Origin: Dehalococcoides sp. JdFR-56
Lineage (GTDB): Bacteria; Chloroflexota; Dehalococcoidia; Dehalococcoidales; RBG-16-60-22
Direction of reading: 5' to 3'
DNA: 45,485 nt
Assembly: GCA_002011495.1 (NCBI GenBank)
Contig: MTNR01000052.1
Coordinates: 1 to 45,485 of the forward strand
A program made the translations under genes and the position numbers. The notes beneath the pieces were generated by a model that did no database searches, was not told the DNA's origin, and saw nothing but the letters and a program-made list of their open reading frames with translations. Shown piece by piece: positions 14,902 to 22,080 of this stretch; position 1 is the first letter of the stretch; each line of letters opens with the position of its first letter.

Positions 14902-15357
14902 TCAGCTCTCTCCATAAAACAAGTCATCGTAGAGTCTCTCCAGTCTCAGCTTGTGTTTGAGTTCTTCATGAGCCAGGTCAGCGCAGAGATTTTTGGCCGT
15001 CTCCTCTCGCATCAGGCTCATCATCCTGGAGTAGAACTCAACCGCCTGCTGCTCCCGCTTCATGGCGAAGATGAGCGTATCCTGTAGTCCAGCGCCCTCC
15101 AGCCTGTCACCGCCGGTTAAGTACTCACTGAGCTTGAGATTGGGCACCTGCTCCTCGGGCCCCTCCCGCTTGGTCAGGCCCTGTTCTTTAAGCTTCTTCA
15201 GCCGCTGGGAGTGGCCTTGTTCTTCCTTGGCCAGCTCTTTGAGCAATTCCTTGACTGCGGGGTCTTGGCTCTGGCGCTCTGCCGCTTTGTAGGTGGCCTG
15301 TGAGGCGATCTCCTTGTAGATGGCGCTATCCAATAGTTCAGTTAGTTCATCAAGCAT
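14902..15357 (-). CDS. Ferritin-like di-iron protein (rubrerythrin-type domain)
   Basis: A 151-residue four-helix ferritin-like protein. Di-iron ligand motifs are EIASQATYKAAE and EEQGHSQRLKKL in the first helix pair, then REQQAVEFYSRM and HEELKHKLRLERL in the second. It lacks the C-terminal rubredoxin domain of classical rubrerythrin, so it needs another electron donor. Likely role: hydrogen peroxide reduction or iron handling under oxidative stress. Its ATG overlaps the TAA stop of the upstream ferritin-like gene (TAATG). Confidence 0.88.
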   Translation of the reverse strand: MLDELTELLDSAIYKEIASQATYKAAERQSQDPAVKELLKELAKEEQGHSQRLKKLKEQGLTKREGPEEQVPNLKLSEYLTGGDRLEGAGLQDTLIFAMKREQQAVEFYSRMMSLMREETAKNLCADLAHEELKHKLRLERLYDDLFYGES

Positions 15358-16202
15358 TATTTTCCTCCCTCTATGTCCTGCAGCAGGTCAGTGAAGACTT
15401 CAACGTGATAGAGCTCGTTATCCCGGATGCGGCGCAGCAGTTTCTTTAGGCCAGGGTCATCGGTTTCTTGAGCCGCCTTATCATAGGCCTGGGCGACTTC
15501 CTTTTCAATCTTGATATCCGCCTGGAGCATGTCTCTCGGTTTGGTTGACTGGTCAACCTCGGTGTGCTCGATCTCCGGTCTTCCCCCGCTGCCGACCAAT
15601 TCTTCGGCAAGCCAACCCAGATGCTGCATTTCGTTTACCGCCTGGTCTTGCAGCTGCTCCTTGGCCTCCTCATTGGGAGCCAGGTAAGAGTGCAGCAGAT
15701 ACTGCAGGATGACGGTGTACTCATGCTCCACGCCCCAGTTGAGCATCTGGGCGGTCTTATCCTGGCGGCTGCCCCTTATGTCCTTGACTCCTTCCCTCTC
15801 TGCCTTGTCCACGAAGTGGGCGAAGTCGTCATGATGGGCCTCTTCATCGGAGAGGATGCGCCCTAGCAACCGCTTTATCTTGGTGTCATCAATGAGGCTG
15901 ATATGCTCCTTATACTGGGCGATGGCACCCTCCTCAAGCTGCACGTCATTTTTCATCCAGTCCGTTACCAGCTTGCCGCCCAGGCGCATGGTGCCCCTCT
16001 TCAGGCTGGGGGTACCGCCCAGCGCCACGATGGTCTCCGCCAGCCAGTCCAGGTGGCGCATCTCGTCCCGGGCGATGGCCTCAATCTCACAGGCCATCTC
16101 GCCCTCTCCCATGCCATAGGCGTGGTTTAGGTACTGGATGATGGCGCCGTGTTCATCCTCCAGGTCTTGGTTCAGCAGGGCGATGATTTTCTCTTTGTCC
16201 AT
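15357..16202 (-). CDS. Double ferritin-like (bacterioferritin-like) di-iron protein
   Basis: A 281-residue protein holding two consecutive ferritin-like four-helix domains. Domain 1 (about 1-140) shows EDEHGAIIQYLNHA, ARDEMRHLDWLAE, EEGAIAQYKEHI and SDEEAHHDDF. Domain 2 (about 150-280) repeats the pattern with VEHEYTVILQYLLHS, VNEMQHLGWLAE, KEVAQAYDKAA and DNELYHVEVF. Each domain has the two E-x-x-H type segments needed for a di-iron site. The copies are diverged but clearly homologous, so the gene arose by internal duplication. It sits between the flavodiiron gene and a second ferritin-like gene in one leftward operon and probably detoxifies peroxide or stores iron. Confidence 0.88.
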   Translation of the reverse strand: MDKEKIIALLNQDLEDEHGAIIQYLNHAYGMGEGEMACEIEAIARDEMRHLDWLAETIVALGGTPSLKRGTMRLGGKLVTDWMKNDVQLEEGAIAQYKEHISLIDDTKIKRLLGRILSDEEAHHDDFAHFVDKAEREGVKDIRGSRQDKTAQMLNWGVEHEYTVILQYLLHSYLAPNEEAKEQLQDQAVNEMQHLGWLAEELVGSGGRPEIEHTEVDQSTKPRDMLQADIKIEKEVAQAYDKAAQETDDPGLKKLLRRIRDNELYHVEVFTDLLQDIEGGK

Positions 16203-16223
16203 CTCCTTCTCCTTGGGGATAAC

Positions 16224-17408
16224 TTAGGTGAAGTTATTTTCCTGGTGTTTTTGGGCGATGGTGCTCGCCAGATTATCCAAGGCCCTGAAATCATCCTCTT
16301 TGGGGAAGCCCTTGCTTATCACGGGTGGGATTATCTCCACCTTGAGGTTGGGGATCATCCCGGCCAGCTGTTCCACTGTCTTGCCTCCCCAGCCGTAGGA
16401 GCCGATGATGGAGATGAACTTCACCTTGGGCCGCAGGGCGTTTGCCAGCAGGGTGGCGTAGGCGGCGTTGGGGTGGGGGCCACCCAGAACGGTGGGCGTG
16501 CCGATAACCACTGTGGCCGCGTCAACCAGCGCCATGGCCAGCTTGCCCAGGTCGGTCGCCGCCAGGTCAAATTGTTTTACCGTGACCCCTCTCTGCACCA
16601 AGGCCCTCACCAGGTATTCCACCATCTGGCGGGTGCTGCCGTGCATGGAGGTATAGGGCAGGACGACGATGTTCTTCGGCGCATCAGAGGCCCAGCTGTG
16701 ATACAGCTTGATGATGAACTCTGGCCGGCGATACATGGGGCCGTGGCTGGGAGCGATGATATCAATGGCGTAGTCCTTTATCTTCTCCAGGTTTTTCTGA
16801 ATTTGGGCGCTGAAGGGCATCATGATCTCGGCGTAGTACCTCTTGGCGGCTTCATGAACCTCTCCCTCATCGGAGACGTAAAGGTCGGTGGTGGCCAGGT
16901 GCGAGCCGAAGAAGTCGCAGGGGAAGAGAATTCTCTCTTCCTGAAGGTAGGTGAGCATTGTCTCCGGCCAGTGCACCCAAGGGGCGTGGATGAACTCCAG
17001 GGTCTTATCCCCCAGGGAGAGGGTCTCCTTATCGGCAACGGCGGTGATTTTCTCTGCTGGGGCTAGATTCAGATTCACGAGCATATCCCGGCACTTGGGC
17101 GTGCAGATGACCTTGGCTTTGGGGTATCGCTCCAGCACCGTGGGCAGGGTGCCGGAATGGTCTTGTTCAGCGTGGTTGGTGATCACGTAGTCTATATTGG
17201 CCACGCCAAGCTGCTCCAGGTTATTGAGCAGTACCTGCTCCATGGTCGGGTCCACGGTGTCAATGAGGGCGGTTTTTTGGCTGCCCTGGATGAGATAGGC
17301 ATTGTAGCTGGTGCCGTCGGGGAGTGGGATCAGGGCATCAAACAGCCGTCTGTCCCAGTCAACGGCGCCCACCGAATAAATTTTCGGTCTTATCTCTCTT
17401 GGTTGCAT
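16224..17408 (-). CDS. Flavodiiron protein (FprA-type A flavoprotein)
   Basis: A 394-residue protein with an N-terminal beta-lactamase-like di-iron domain and a C-terminal flavodoxin domain. The di-iron ligands are visible: His79, Glu81, Asp83 and His84 in NHAEQDHSG, His146 in HAPWVHWPETM, Asp165 in FPCDFFGSH and His222 in APSHGPMYR. The FMN-binding loop is PYTSMHGSTRQM near residue 255, with TVLGGPHPNAA and GSYGWGGKTVEQ later. Such enzymes reduce O2 to water or NO to N2O in anaerobes, taking electrons from rubredoxin or similar carriers. It lies in the ferritin-like operon downstream of a Crp/Fnr-type box. Confidence 0.95.
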   Translation of the reverse strand: MQPREIRPKIYSVGAVDWDRRLFDALIPLPDGTSYNAYLIQGSQKTALIDTVDPTMEQVLLNNLEQLGVANIDYVITNHAEQDHSGTLPTVLERYPKAKVICTPKCRDMLVNLNLAPAEKITAVADKETLSLGDKTLEFIHAPWVHWPETMLTYLQEERILFPCDFFGSHLATTDLYVSDEGEVHEAAKRYYAEIMMPFSAQIQKNLEKIKDYAIDIIAPSHGPMYRRPEFIIKLYHSWASDAPKNIVVLPYTSMHGSTRQMVEYLVRALVQRGVTVKQFDLAATDLGKLAMALVDAATVVIGTPTVLGGPHPNAAYATLLANALRPKVKFISIIGSYGWGGKTVEQLAGMIPNLKVEIIPPVISKGFPKEDDFRALDNLASTIAQKHQENNFT

Positions 17409-17447
17409 CGCGGTTTCCCTCCGTTATTCCCTTTGGTTTTTGTCTCT

Positions 17448-17978
17448 TTAGCCACCGTCCAGGGTAGGGTGCTCGTGGCTGACAAACCACCCTGCCGGGT
17501 CCTTTAGGTACTCATAGTAGTCAAGCAGAATCAGTTGGTGCTCTCTTTCCTGGCCAGCCAGAGCCTCGTAGAAGTCTCGCTGCGCATCATAGGTGGCGTG
17601 TTTGCTTTGCGCTTGGTAGAAATCGTGGGTTTTGCCCTCCATATCCATGGCTGTTTGCACCGCGTCCAGCTCGCTCTGGGCGGCCTTTATCCCGGTGCCC
17701 AGCTTATCGGTGGCTTGAGCGAATATCGTCCTCAGCCCCCGGCCCCCATCTGGCCGGAAATCTGTCTTGGGCCAGGCCTGCTGGTTCCTGATGGCCTCAT
17801 ATATCTCCTCAAACTTCCGCCGGTGAATGTCTTCCTCAGCGGCCAGCGTCTCCAGGAGCTTCCTCCCGGCTTCGTTGCCGCTTTGCTGGCTTGCTTTCAG
17901 GTAGAACTCCTTGCCTTCGCTCTCCATCTGGATTGCGGTCTGCAGCCCCTCCAGGGTTTTGTCTTGTTCCGGTTTCAC
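17448..17978 (-). CDS. Rubrerythrin-domain ferritin-like protein
   Basis: A 176-residue four-helix protein with ligand motifs MESEGKEFYLKAS and AAEEDIHRRKFEEI in the first half and DMEGKTHDFYQAQ and AGQEREHQLILLDYYEYL in the second, the E-x-x-Y/E-x-x-H arrangement of rubrerythrin-type di-iron sites. There is no rubredoxin domain. Start is GTG at 17978 with AGGAGG seven bases upstream. As first gene of the leftward operon it is transcribed from a promoter (TATAAT at 18016-18021) lacking a -35 box but with a Crp/Fnr-type site in its place. Probable NADH-dependent peroxidase component. Confidence 0.88.
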   Translation of the reverse strand: MKPEQDKTLEGLQTAIQMESEGKEFYLKASQQSGNEAGRKLLETLAAEEDIHRRKFEEIYEAIRNQQAWPKTDFRPDGGRGLRTIFAQATDKLGTGIKAAQSELDAVQTAMDMEGKTHDFYQAQSKHATYDAQRDFYEALAGQEREHQLILLDYYEYLKDPAGWFVSHEHPTLDGG

Positions 17979-18015
17979 TACCTACCTCCTGGCCTTAAAA
18001 CTAGCTCTATTCAAA

Positions 18016-18021
18016 ATTATA
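18016..18021 (-). promoter_or_regulatory. -10 box of the leftward ferritin-flavodiiron operon
   Basis: Minus-strand TATAAT at 18021-18016. There is no TTGACA-like sequence 17 bases upstream (ATATAC instead); the Crp/Fnr-type box at 18041-18056 occupies that region, with its centre about 40 bases from the likely start site. Confidence 0.65.
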
Positions 18022-18040
18022 TCACCAGTTGGCCTCTGTA

Positions 18041-18056
18041 TATGACATACATCACA
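18041..18056 (+). promoter_or_regulatory. Crp/Fnr-type operator shared by two divergent promoters
   Basis: TATGACATACATCACA matches the TGTGA-N6-TCACA palindrome at nine of ten positions. It lies between the leftward ferritin-flavodiiron operon and the rightward glutaredoxin-trxB genes, close to the -41.5 position of both promoters. The rightward promoter has TATGAT at 18079-18084 (or TATAAT at 18084-18089) and no -35 box. Binding at this spot would activate transcription in both directions. The regulator itself is not encoded in the window. Confidence 0.65.
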
Positions 18057-18139
18057 TACACAATGAGTGAAGCCTGTTTATGATATAATTAATCAAAGCA
18101 AAGTACTAAAGCTTACCACTAATAGCGCGGGAGGTAAAC

Positions 18140-18376
18140 ATGGCAGATAAGAAAGTGGTTATCTATTCAACCCCCACCTGTCCTTACTGCAAGAGGGCCA
18201 AGGAGTATCTCACCCAGAAGGGGATTCCCTTCACCGAGTATGACGTGGCCGCGGATAGAGACAAGGCCAAGGAGATGATCCAGAAGTCAAAGCAGATGGG
18301 AGTTCCGGTGATTCTGGTGGATGATGAGGTCATCGTTGGCTTTAATCAAGCCAAGTTAGATAGCCTGCTCTCATAG
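18140..18376 (+). CDS. Glutaredoxin-like thiol-disulfide oxidoreductase
   Basis: A 78-residue single thioredoxin-fold protein with the redox-active CPYC at residues 14-17 (TPTCPYCKRA), the cis-proline loop MGVPVILVDD and a C-terminal GFNQAKLDSLL that matches the GF-motif of small glutaredoxins. Length and spacing fit the NrdH/glutaredoxin family, which take electrons from thioredoxin reductase. That partner is encoded next, at 18442. Without glutathione genes in view, direct reduction by TrxB is the likelier route. GGGAGG lies before the ATG, downstream of a Crp/Fnr-type box. Confidence 0.93.
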   Translation: MADKKVVIYSTPTCPYCKRAKEYLTQKGIPFTEYDVAADRDKAKEMIQKSKQMGVPVILVDDEVIVGFNQAKLDSLLS

Positions 18377-18441
18377 CCCGGTCTTGGCGCAGAAGGAAAA
18401 GGGCGAGGATATGTCCATCTATCTTGCCCGAGGAGACGCGT

Positions 18442-19356
18442 ATGTATGATTTGATGGTAGTCGGCGGGGGCCCGGCCGGGCTTGCCGCCAGCGTCTATGC
18501 GGCGCGCAAGCGGCTAAGTACTCTGCTTATCAGCGGCGATATCGGTGGTCAGATAAACACCACCCTAGGCATTGAGAATTATCTCGGCTATCAGTTTATT
18601 GAGGGCCCCGAGCTGATAAATAAGTTCCAGACCCAGGTCAGCCAATTTCCCATTGACCAGAAGATTGGTGATAAGGTATCCCGTCTGGCCAAGATTGAGG
18701 GAGGCTTTGAGGCGCTCGCCGAGAGCGGTGAGCGTTATCAAGCAAAAGCGGTTATCTTCGCCACCGGCAAGCGCCCCAGGAAACTAAATGTGCCCGGCGA
18801 GGTGGAGTTCGCCGGGAGGGGGGTAACTTACTGCGCCATCTGTGATGGCCCCGTTTTTGCCGGGCAAAGGGTGTTGGTGGTGGGGGGAGGTAACTCGGCG
18901 CTTGAGGCGGCGCTGGATATGGTGAAAATCGCCGAACACGTTGACCTGGTTTCGGTGACGTCGCTAACCGGTGACCCTATCCTTGTGGAACGGCTGGCCG
19001 ATGCCAAAAACCTCACCATTTTCACCGAGCACGCGACGCAGGAGATCGTGGGGCAGGATTTTGTGGAGGAGGTTGTTATCAAGGATTTAAAGAGCGGCGA
19101 GATAAAGCGGCTTGATGTTAGCGGCGTTTTCATTGAGATTGGGCTGGTGCCCAATTCTGACGCGGTGAAGGGGCTGGTTGAGCTCAATGAGCTGGGGGAG
19201 GTGCGGATAAGCCGAACCAATGAGACCTCGGTGCCCGGCCTTTATGCCGCCGGGGACGTGACCGATATCCCAGAAAAGCAGATCATCATTGCCGCGGGGG
19301 AAGGTGCTAAAGCGGCGCTGCAGGCCCACCGCTACCTACAGCGGCTGGCGGCATGA
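18442..19356 (+). CDS. trxB: Thioredoxin reductase
   Basis: A 304-residue flavoprotein that passes electrons from NAD(P)H through FAD to a disulfide. The FAD motif is VVGGGPAGLAASVYAARK, the redox pair is Cys131 and Cys134 in YCAICDGP, the NAD(P)H motif is VVGGGNSALEAALD, and the C-terminal FAD contact is LYAAGDVTD. I choose ATG at 18442 because GAGGAG lies six bases upstream; an in-frame TTG at 18424 is weaker. It follows the glutaredoxin by 65 bases and probably reduces it. Confidence 0.95.
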   Translation: MYDLMVVGGGPAGLAASVYAARKRLSTLLISGDIGGQINTTLGIENYLGYQFIEGPELINKFQTQVSQFPIDQKIGDKVSRLAKIEGGFEALAESGERYQAKAVIFATGKRPRKLNVPGEVEFAGRGVTYCAICDGPVFAGQRVLVVGGGNSALEAALDMVKIAEHVDLVSVTSLTGDPILVERLADAKNLTIFTEHATQEIVGQDFVEEVVIKDLKSGEIKRLDVSGVFIEIGLVPNSDAVKGLVELNELGEVRISRTNETSVPGLYAAGDVTDIPEKQIIIAAGEGAKAALQAHRYLQRLAA

Positions 19357-19380
19357 GAGTTCGGCGGTGGGAGATGAGCC

Positions 19381-19545
19381 ATGGTTAAAGAGCTAAAGAA
19401 GAACGATAAAACCCTCTACGTTTGTGAAGAATGCGGCTTTGGCTACGAAGAGAAGGAATGGGCGGAGAAGTGCCAGCGGTGGTGCCAGCGGCATCCCAGC
19501 TGCAATCTGGAGATTATCCAGCATGGCGCCCCGGTGGAGGAATAA
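19381..19545 (+). CDS. Small zinc-ribbon-like cysteine protein
   Basis: A 54-residue protein starting MVKELKKNDKTLYVCEECGF. It has CEECGFGY followed by CQRWCQRHPSC, a total of five cysteines and a histidine, which suggests a small metal-binding fold. It begins 24 bases after trxB and shares its direction, so it is probably the last gene of the glutaredoxin-trxB unit. No function is known to me; similar short proteins occur beside metal-handling genes. The next gene, on the opposite strand, ends five bases away. Confidence 0.75.
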   Translation: MVKELKKNDKTLYVCEECGFGYEEKEWAEKCQRWCQRHPSCNLEIIQHGAPVEE

Positions 19546-19549
19546 GGCG

Positions 19550-19705
19550 CTATTTCTTCTCTTCGGCTAGATACTTCTCCGGGTCTTGGTCAAAGGCTTT
19601 CTTGCAACCGATAGCGCAGAAGTAGTATTTCTTTCCTTGATACTCAGAGGTGGCCGCTGCTTTTGCCTCATCCACTTCCATCTTGCAGACTGGGTCAATA
19701 GCCAT
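19550..19705 (-). CDS. YHS-domain protein
   Basis: A 51-residue protein consisting of one YHS domain: MAIDPVCKMEVDEAKAA, then YQGKKYYFCAIGCKKAFDQD and PEKYL near the end. The DPVCKM and FC-x3-C cysteines are the family signature, associated with heavy-metal ATPases and metal chaperoning, probably copper. GGAGG precedes the ATG at 19705. The CsoR-type repressor gene lies just upstream on the same strand, so both may respond to the same metal. Confidence 0.9.
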   Translation of the reverse strand: MAIDPVCKMEVDEAKAAATSEYQGKKYYFCAIGCKKAFDQDPEKYLAEEKK

Positions 19706-19763
19706 TACGTGCCTCCTTATGTCCTATCTAGCTTGGCTGGTTTTGCCGGGGCCGGTTACCATA

Positions 19764-20057
19764 TTAGCGCTTTATGGCTTTGCGGATGGTCTCCATCAGC
19801 TCCCTGATGTGTTCCTCGCCGCGCTCTCCCCGGATGGCCTCGGCGACGCAACCCTCAATGTGACTCTGCAGGATGAGCAGGGAGAGCTCATCGGCGGCGG
19901 CGCAGAGGGCGGTGAGCTGCTGCACGATATCAATACAGTAGCGTTCTTCCTCAATCATGCGCCGGATGCCTCTGGCTTGCCCCTCAATCTTCTTCATCCT
20001 GGCGAGGAGAGTCGGCTTGATTTTGGCATACTGGTACTGCCTGACCGTGGTGGGCAT
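19764..20057 (-). CDS. CsoR/RcnR/FrmR-family transcriptional repressor
   Basis: A 97-residue all-helical repressor of the DUF156 family. The signature RMKKIEGQARGIRRMIEEERYC is followed by the metal or electrophile ligands Cys41 (ERYCIDIVQQ), His66 (QSHIEGC) and Cys70. The Cys-His-Cys pattern is that of copper-sensing CsoR and of persulfide-sensing CstR. Given its position beside a TusA/DsrE sulfur operon and a YHS protein, either copper or sulfane sulfur is a plausible signal. It has a promoter with a palindrome over its -10 region, consistent with self-repression. Confidence 0.92.
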   Translation of the reverse strand: MPTTVRQYQYAKIKPTLLARMKKIEGQARGIRRMIEEERYCIDIVQQLTALCAAADELSLLILQSHIEGCVAEAIRGERGEEHIRELMETIRKAIKR

Positions 20058-20094
20058 TTGACTGCATCCTTCCTTATCAATAAGGATATGCTAG

Positions 20095-20123
20095 ATACTA
20101 CCATACAGTATGGCCTGAATCAA
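20095..20123 (-). promoter_or_regulatory. csoR promoter with overlapping palindromic operator
   Basis: Minus-strand TTGATT (20123-20118), a 17-base spacer and TAGTAT (20100-20095). Within it lie ATACT-N7-AGTAT (20095-20111) and the 13-base palindrome CCATAC-A-GTATGG (20101-20113). CsoR-family operators are dyads placed over promoters, so this is the likely self-repression site. Confidence 0.65.
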
Positions 20124-20155
20124 GCCCTGCCTTCTCTGAGGTAATATGCCCGGTA

Positions 20156-20199
20156 TGTGACATAAGTCATATTATGGAGGACATCTTTCGGGCTAAAAT
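20156..20199 (+). promoter_or_regulatory. Crp/Fnr-type operator and -10 box before the hemerythrin-isc operon
   Basis: TGTGACATAAGTCATA at 20156-20171 matches TGTGA-N6-TCACA at nine of ten positions; its reverse complement agrees with the 18041 site at 13 of 16 bases. TAAAAT follows at 20194-20199, and there is no -35 box. The distance from the operator centre to the last base of the -10 is 35.5, the same as for the 18041 site and TATGAT at 18079-18084. Confidence 0.65.
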
Positions 20200-20317
20200 G
20201 AGCCTTGAGTACCCTAAGGGGCATCCGGAGAGGACAGCCGAGATCCCCCGCTCTGGTCAGTCAGATAGCTTTGTGTTATACTTTTCTTGGCCTCTGAGGA
20301 GCCTAAGGAGGTAACTG

Positions 20318-20851
20318 ATGGAAGCGTCTCAAGTTCTGGCCCTGGTCGAGCAGATTATTGAGGAGCACAAGAGTATCATCCGGGGGCTAAAAGACCTGGA
20401 CCAGGTGGCCAATGATGCCGGTGCCATCAAGGTGCTGGACAGAGCCCAGGAGGATTTTGTCCCGGAGAGGTTGACCAGCCGGCAGCAGGGAGTGCGGAGC
20501 TGGCAGGAATCACTGGAGATGGTCCGCCGGGGGATTGAGGCTCACTTCAATCGTGAGGAAACGGCGCTTCTGCCTGCCGTGGAGGAGTATGGTGATGAGG
20601 CGCAGCTTTCCCGCCTGCGGGGCTGGCTTGCCGAGCACGCTGAGCTCAGGGAGCGGCTGGCCAAATTGGATATAGATGTCGCCGAGCTGAACGCGGCGGA
20701 AGCGCATCACGTGGTGTGGCATGGTAAGGCCTGGGGGATACGGGTTTATATGAACCACACCCTTAAGCTTTTTGAGCGGCATGCTAAAGGCGAACAAAAG
20801 CTCCTGCTGGCCATGAAGAAGGGGCTGCAGGAAAGGATAAAGAAGAGTTGA
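20318..20851 (+). CDS. Hemerythrin-like domain protein
   Basis: A 177-residue four-helix HHE-type protein. Candidate iron ligands are in IIEEHKSIIRGL, AHFNREETALLPAVEEY, LAEHAELRER and a C-terminal FERHAKGEQKLLLAM, the H-H-x-x-E spacing of hemerythrin-like di-iron sites. Such proteins bind O2 or NO, or, as in the YtfE/RIC group, release iron for repair of damaged Fe-S clusters. It begins the unit that continues with IscS-like and IscU genes 40 bases on, which favours an Fe-S repair or O2-sensing role. AAGGAGG lies eight bases before the ATG; a Crp/Fnr-type box is upstream. Confidence 0.9.
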   Translation: MEASQVLALVEQIIEEHKSIIRGLKDLDQVANDAGAIKVLDRAQEDFVPERLTSRQQGVRSWQESLEMVRRGIEAHFNREETALLPAVEEYGDEAQLSRLRGWLAEHAELRERLAKLDIDVAELNAAEAHHVVWHGKAWGIRVYMNHTLKLFERHAKGEQKLLLAMKKGLQERIKKS

Positions 20852-20890
20852 TTTGCTCACGGTAATTTTGGACGAAGGTTACCTGATATT

Positions 20891-22078
20891 ATGAGGCAAG
20901 TGTATCTGGACAATGCGGCGACGACGCCTCTCCTCCCCGAGGTGAGAGAGGCGATGCTCCCTTATCTGGGGGAGCTATTTGGTAATCCCTCCTGTCTACA
21001 TAGCTGGGGAGATGCGGCGCGTGAGGCGGTGGAGAGGGCGCGGGAGCAGGTGGCGCAGCTTATCGGGGCGGAGGCTGAGGAGATAATCTTCACCGGGAGC
21101 GGCACGGAGAGCAATAACTTTGCCATCAAGGGGCTGGCGCTGGCCCAGCAGGCCAAAGGTAAGCATGTGGTCGTCTCGGCGGTGGAGCATTTCTCCGTGC
21201 TTTACTCGGCGCGCACCCTGGAGAAGTGGGGGTTTGAGCTGACGCTAGTGCCGGTGGACAAATACGGGGTGGTTGACCCTGATGAGGTGCGCCGAAACTT
21301 AAGGAAGGACACGATACTGGTATCAGTGATGCATGCCAATGCTGAGGTGGGCACCATAGAGCCGATAGAGGAGATCGCCCGCATCACCAGGGAGAATGGT
21401 ATCCTTTTCCACACCGATGCCGTGGCCACGGCGGGAACCATACCGGTGAAGGTGAAGGAGCTCGGGGTGGATACTTTAAGTCTGGCGGGAAACCAGTTCT
21501 ACGGCCCGAAGGGGGTGGGTGCCCTCTGGGTGCGCAAGGGGGTGCGCATTATACCCCTCCTTGATGGCGGGGTCCAGGAAGGCGGGCGGCGTGCCGGCAC
21601 GGAGAACGTGCCCGCCATCGTCGGTCTGGGAAAGGCGGCGGAGCTGGCGAGAATGGATATGCCGGCCCGAATCAAGCACCTCACCCATCTCCGTGACCGC
21701 CTATTAACTGAGCTTCCCCGGAAGATAGAACGTGTAGTGGTAACTGGTCATCCTCAAAACCGCCTTCCCGGGAATGCCAGCTTCTGCGTTGAGTTTATTG
21801 AAGGTGAATCCATGCTTATGTGGCTAAATAGCCAAGGGGTGGCGGTCACCAGCGGCTCCGCCTGCACCTCAAGGGCGCTCAAGGCCTCTCATGTGCTCCT
21901 GGCCATGGGGCTGCCGCACGCCTTGGCGCAGGGCTCCATCCTCTTTACCCTGGGTCTGGATAATACCGATGAAGATATAGATTACGTCTTGGAGGTGCTG
22001 CCGCCCATCGTTGACCGGCTGCGGCAGATGTCGCCGCTTTACGCCAAGTTCACCAAGGCAGGCAAAGGAGGCAAGTAG
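20891..22078 (+). CDS. IscS/NifS-like protein lacking the PLP lysine
   Basis: A 395-residue aminotransferase class V protein that aligns along its whole length with cysteine desulfurases: [64 protein letters not shown] and the active-site loop [15 protein letters not shown] with Cys325. The cofactor site is damaged. The lysine that holds PLP, in the SGHK motif, is Gln202 ([10 protein letters not shown]) and the preceding His is Asn201. The Gln that contacts the PLP oxygen is Ala179 (HTDAVATAG), and the second Asn of the usual NNE motif is Ala151 (HANAEVG). It therefore probably cannot act as a desulfurase, and may instead hold a cluster with IscU, encoded two bases later. Confidence 0.9.
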   Translation: MRQVYLDNAATTPLLPEVREAMLPYLGELFGNPSCLHSWGDAAREAVERAREQVAQLIGAEAEEIIFTGSGTESNNFAIKGLALAQQAKGKHVVVSAVEHFSVLYSARTLEKWGFELTLVPVDKYGVVDPDEVRRNLRKDTILVSVMHANAEVGTIEPIEEIARITRENGILFHTDAVATAGTIPVKVKELGVDTLSLAGNQFYGPKGVGALWVRKGVRIIPLLDGGVQEGGRRAGTENVPAIVGLGKAAELARMDMPARIKHLTHLRDRLLTELPRKIERVVVTGHPQNRLPGNASFCVEFIEGESMLMWLNSQGVAVTSGSACTSRALKASHVLLAMGLPHALAQGSILFTLGLDNTDEDIDYVLEVLPPIVDRLRQMSPLYAKFTKAGKGGK

Positions 22079-22080
22079 GT

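Noticed and set aside
16149-17066. Open frame of 305 codons on the plus strand
   Set aside because: It lies antisense to the flavodiiron gene, whose protein has all the family residues. The translated product has no recognisable motif and is rich in His and Gly from reverse-frame codon bias.
20198-20314. 38-codon upstream ORF before the hemerythrin gene
   Set aside because: Its ATG overlaps the -10 box of the predicted promoter, so it would not be in the transcript, and the product shows no recognisable feature.
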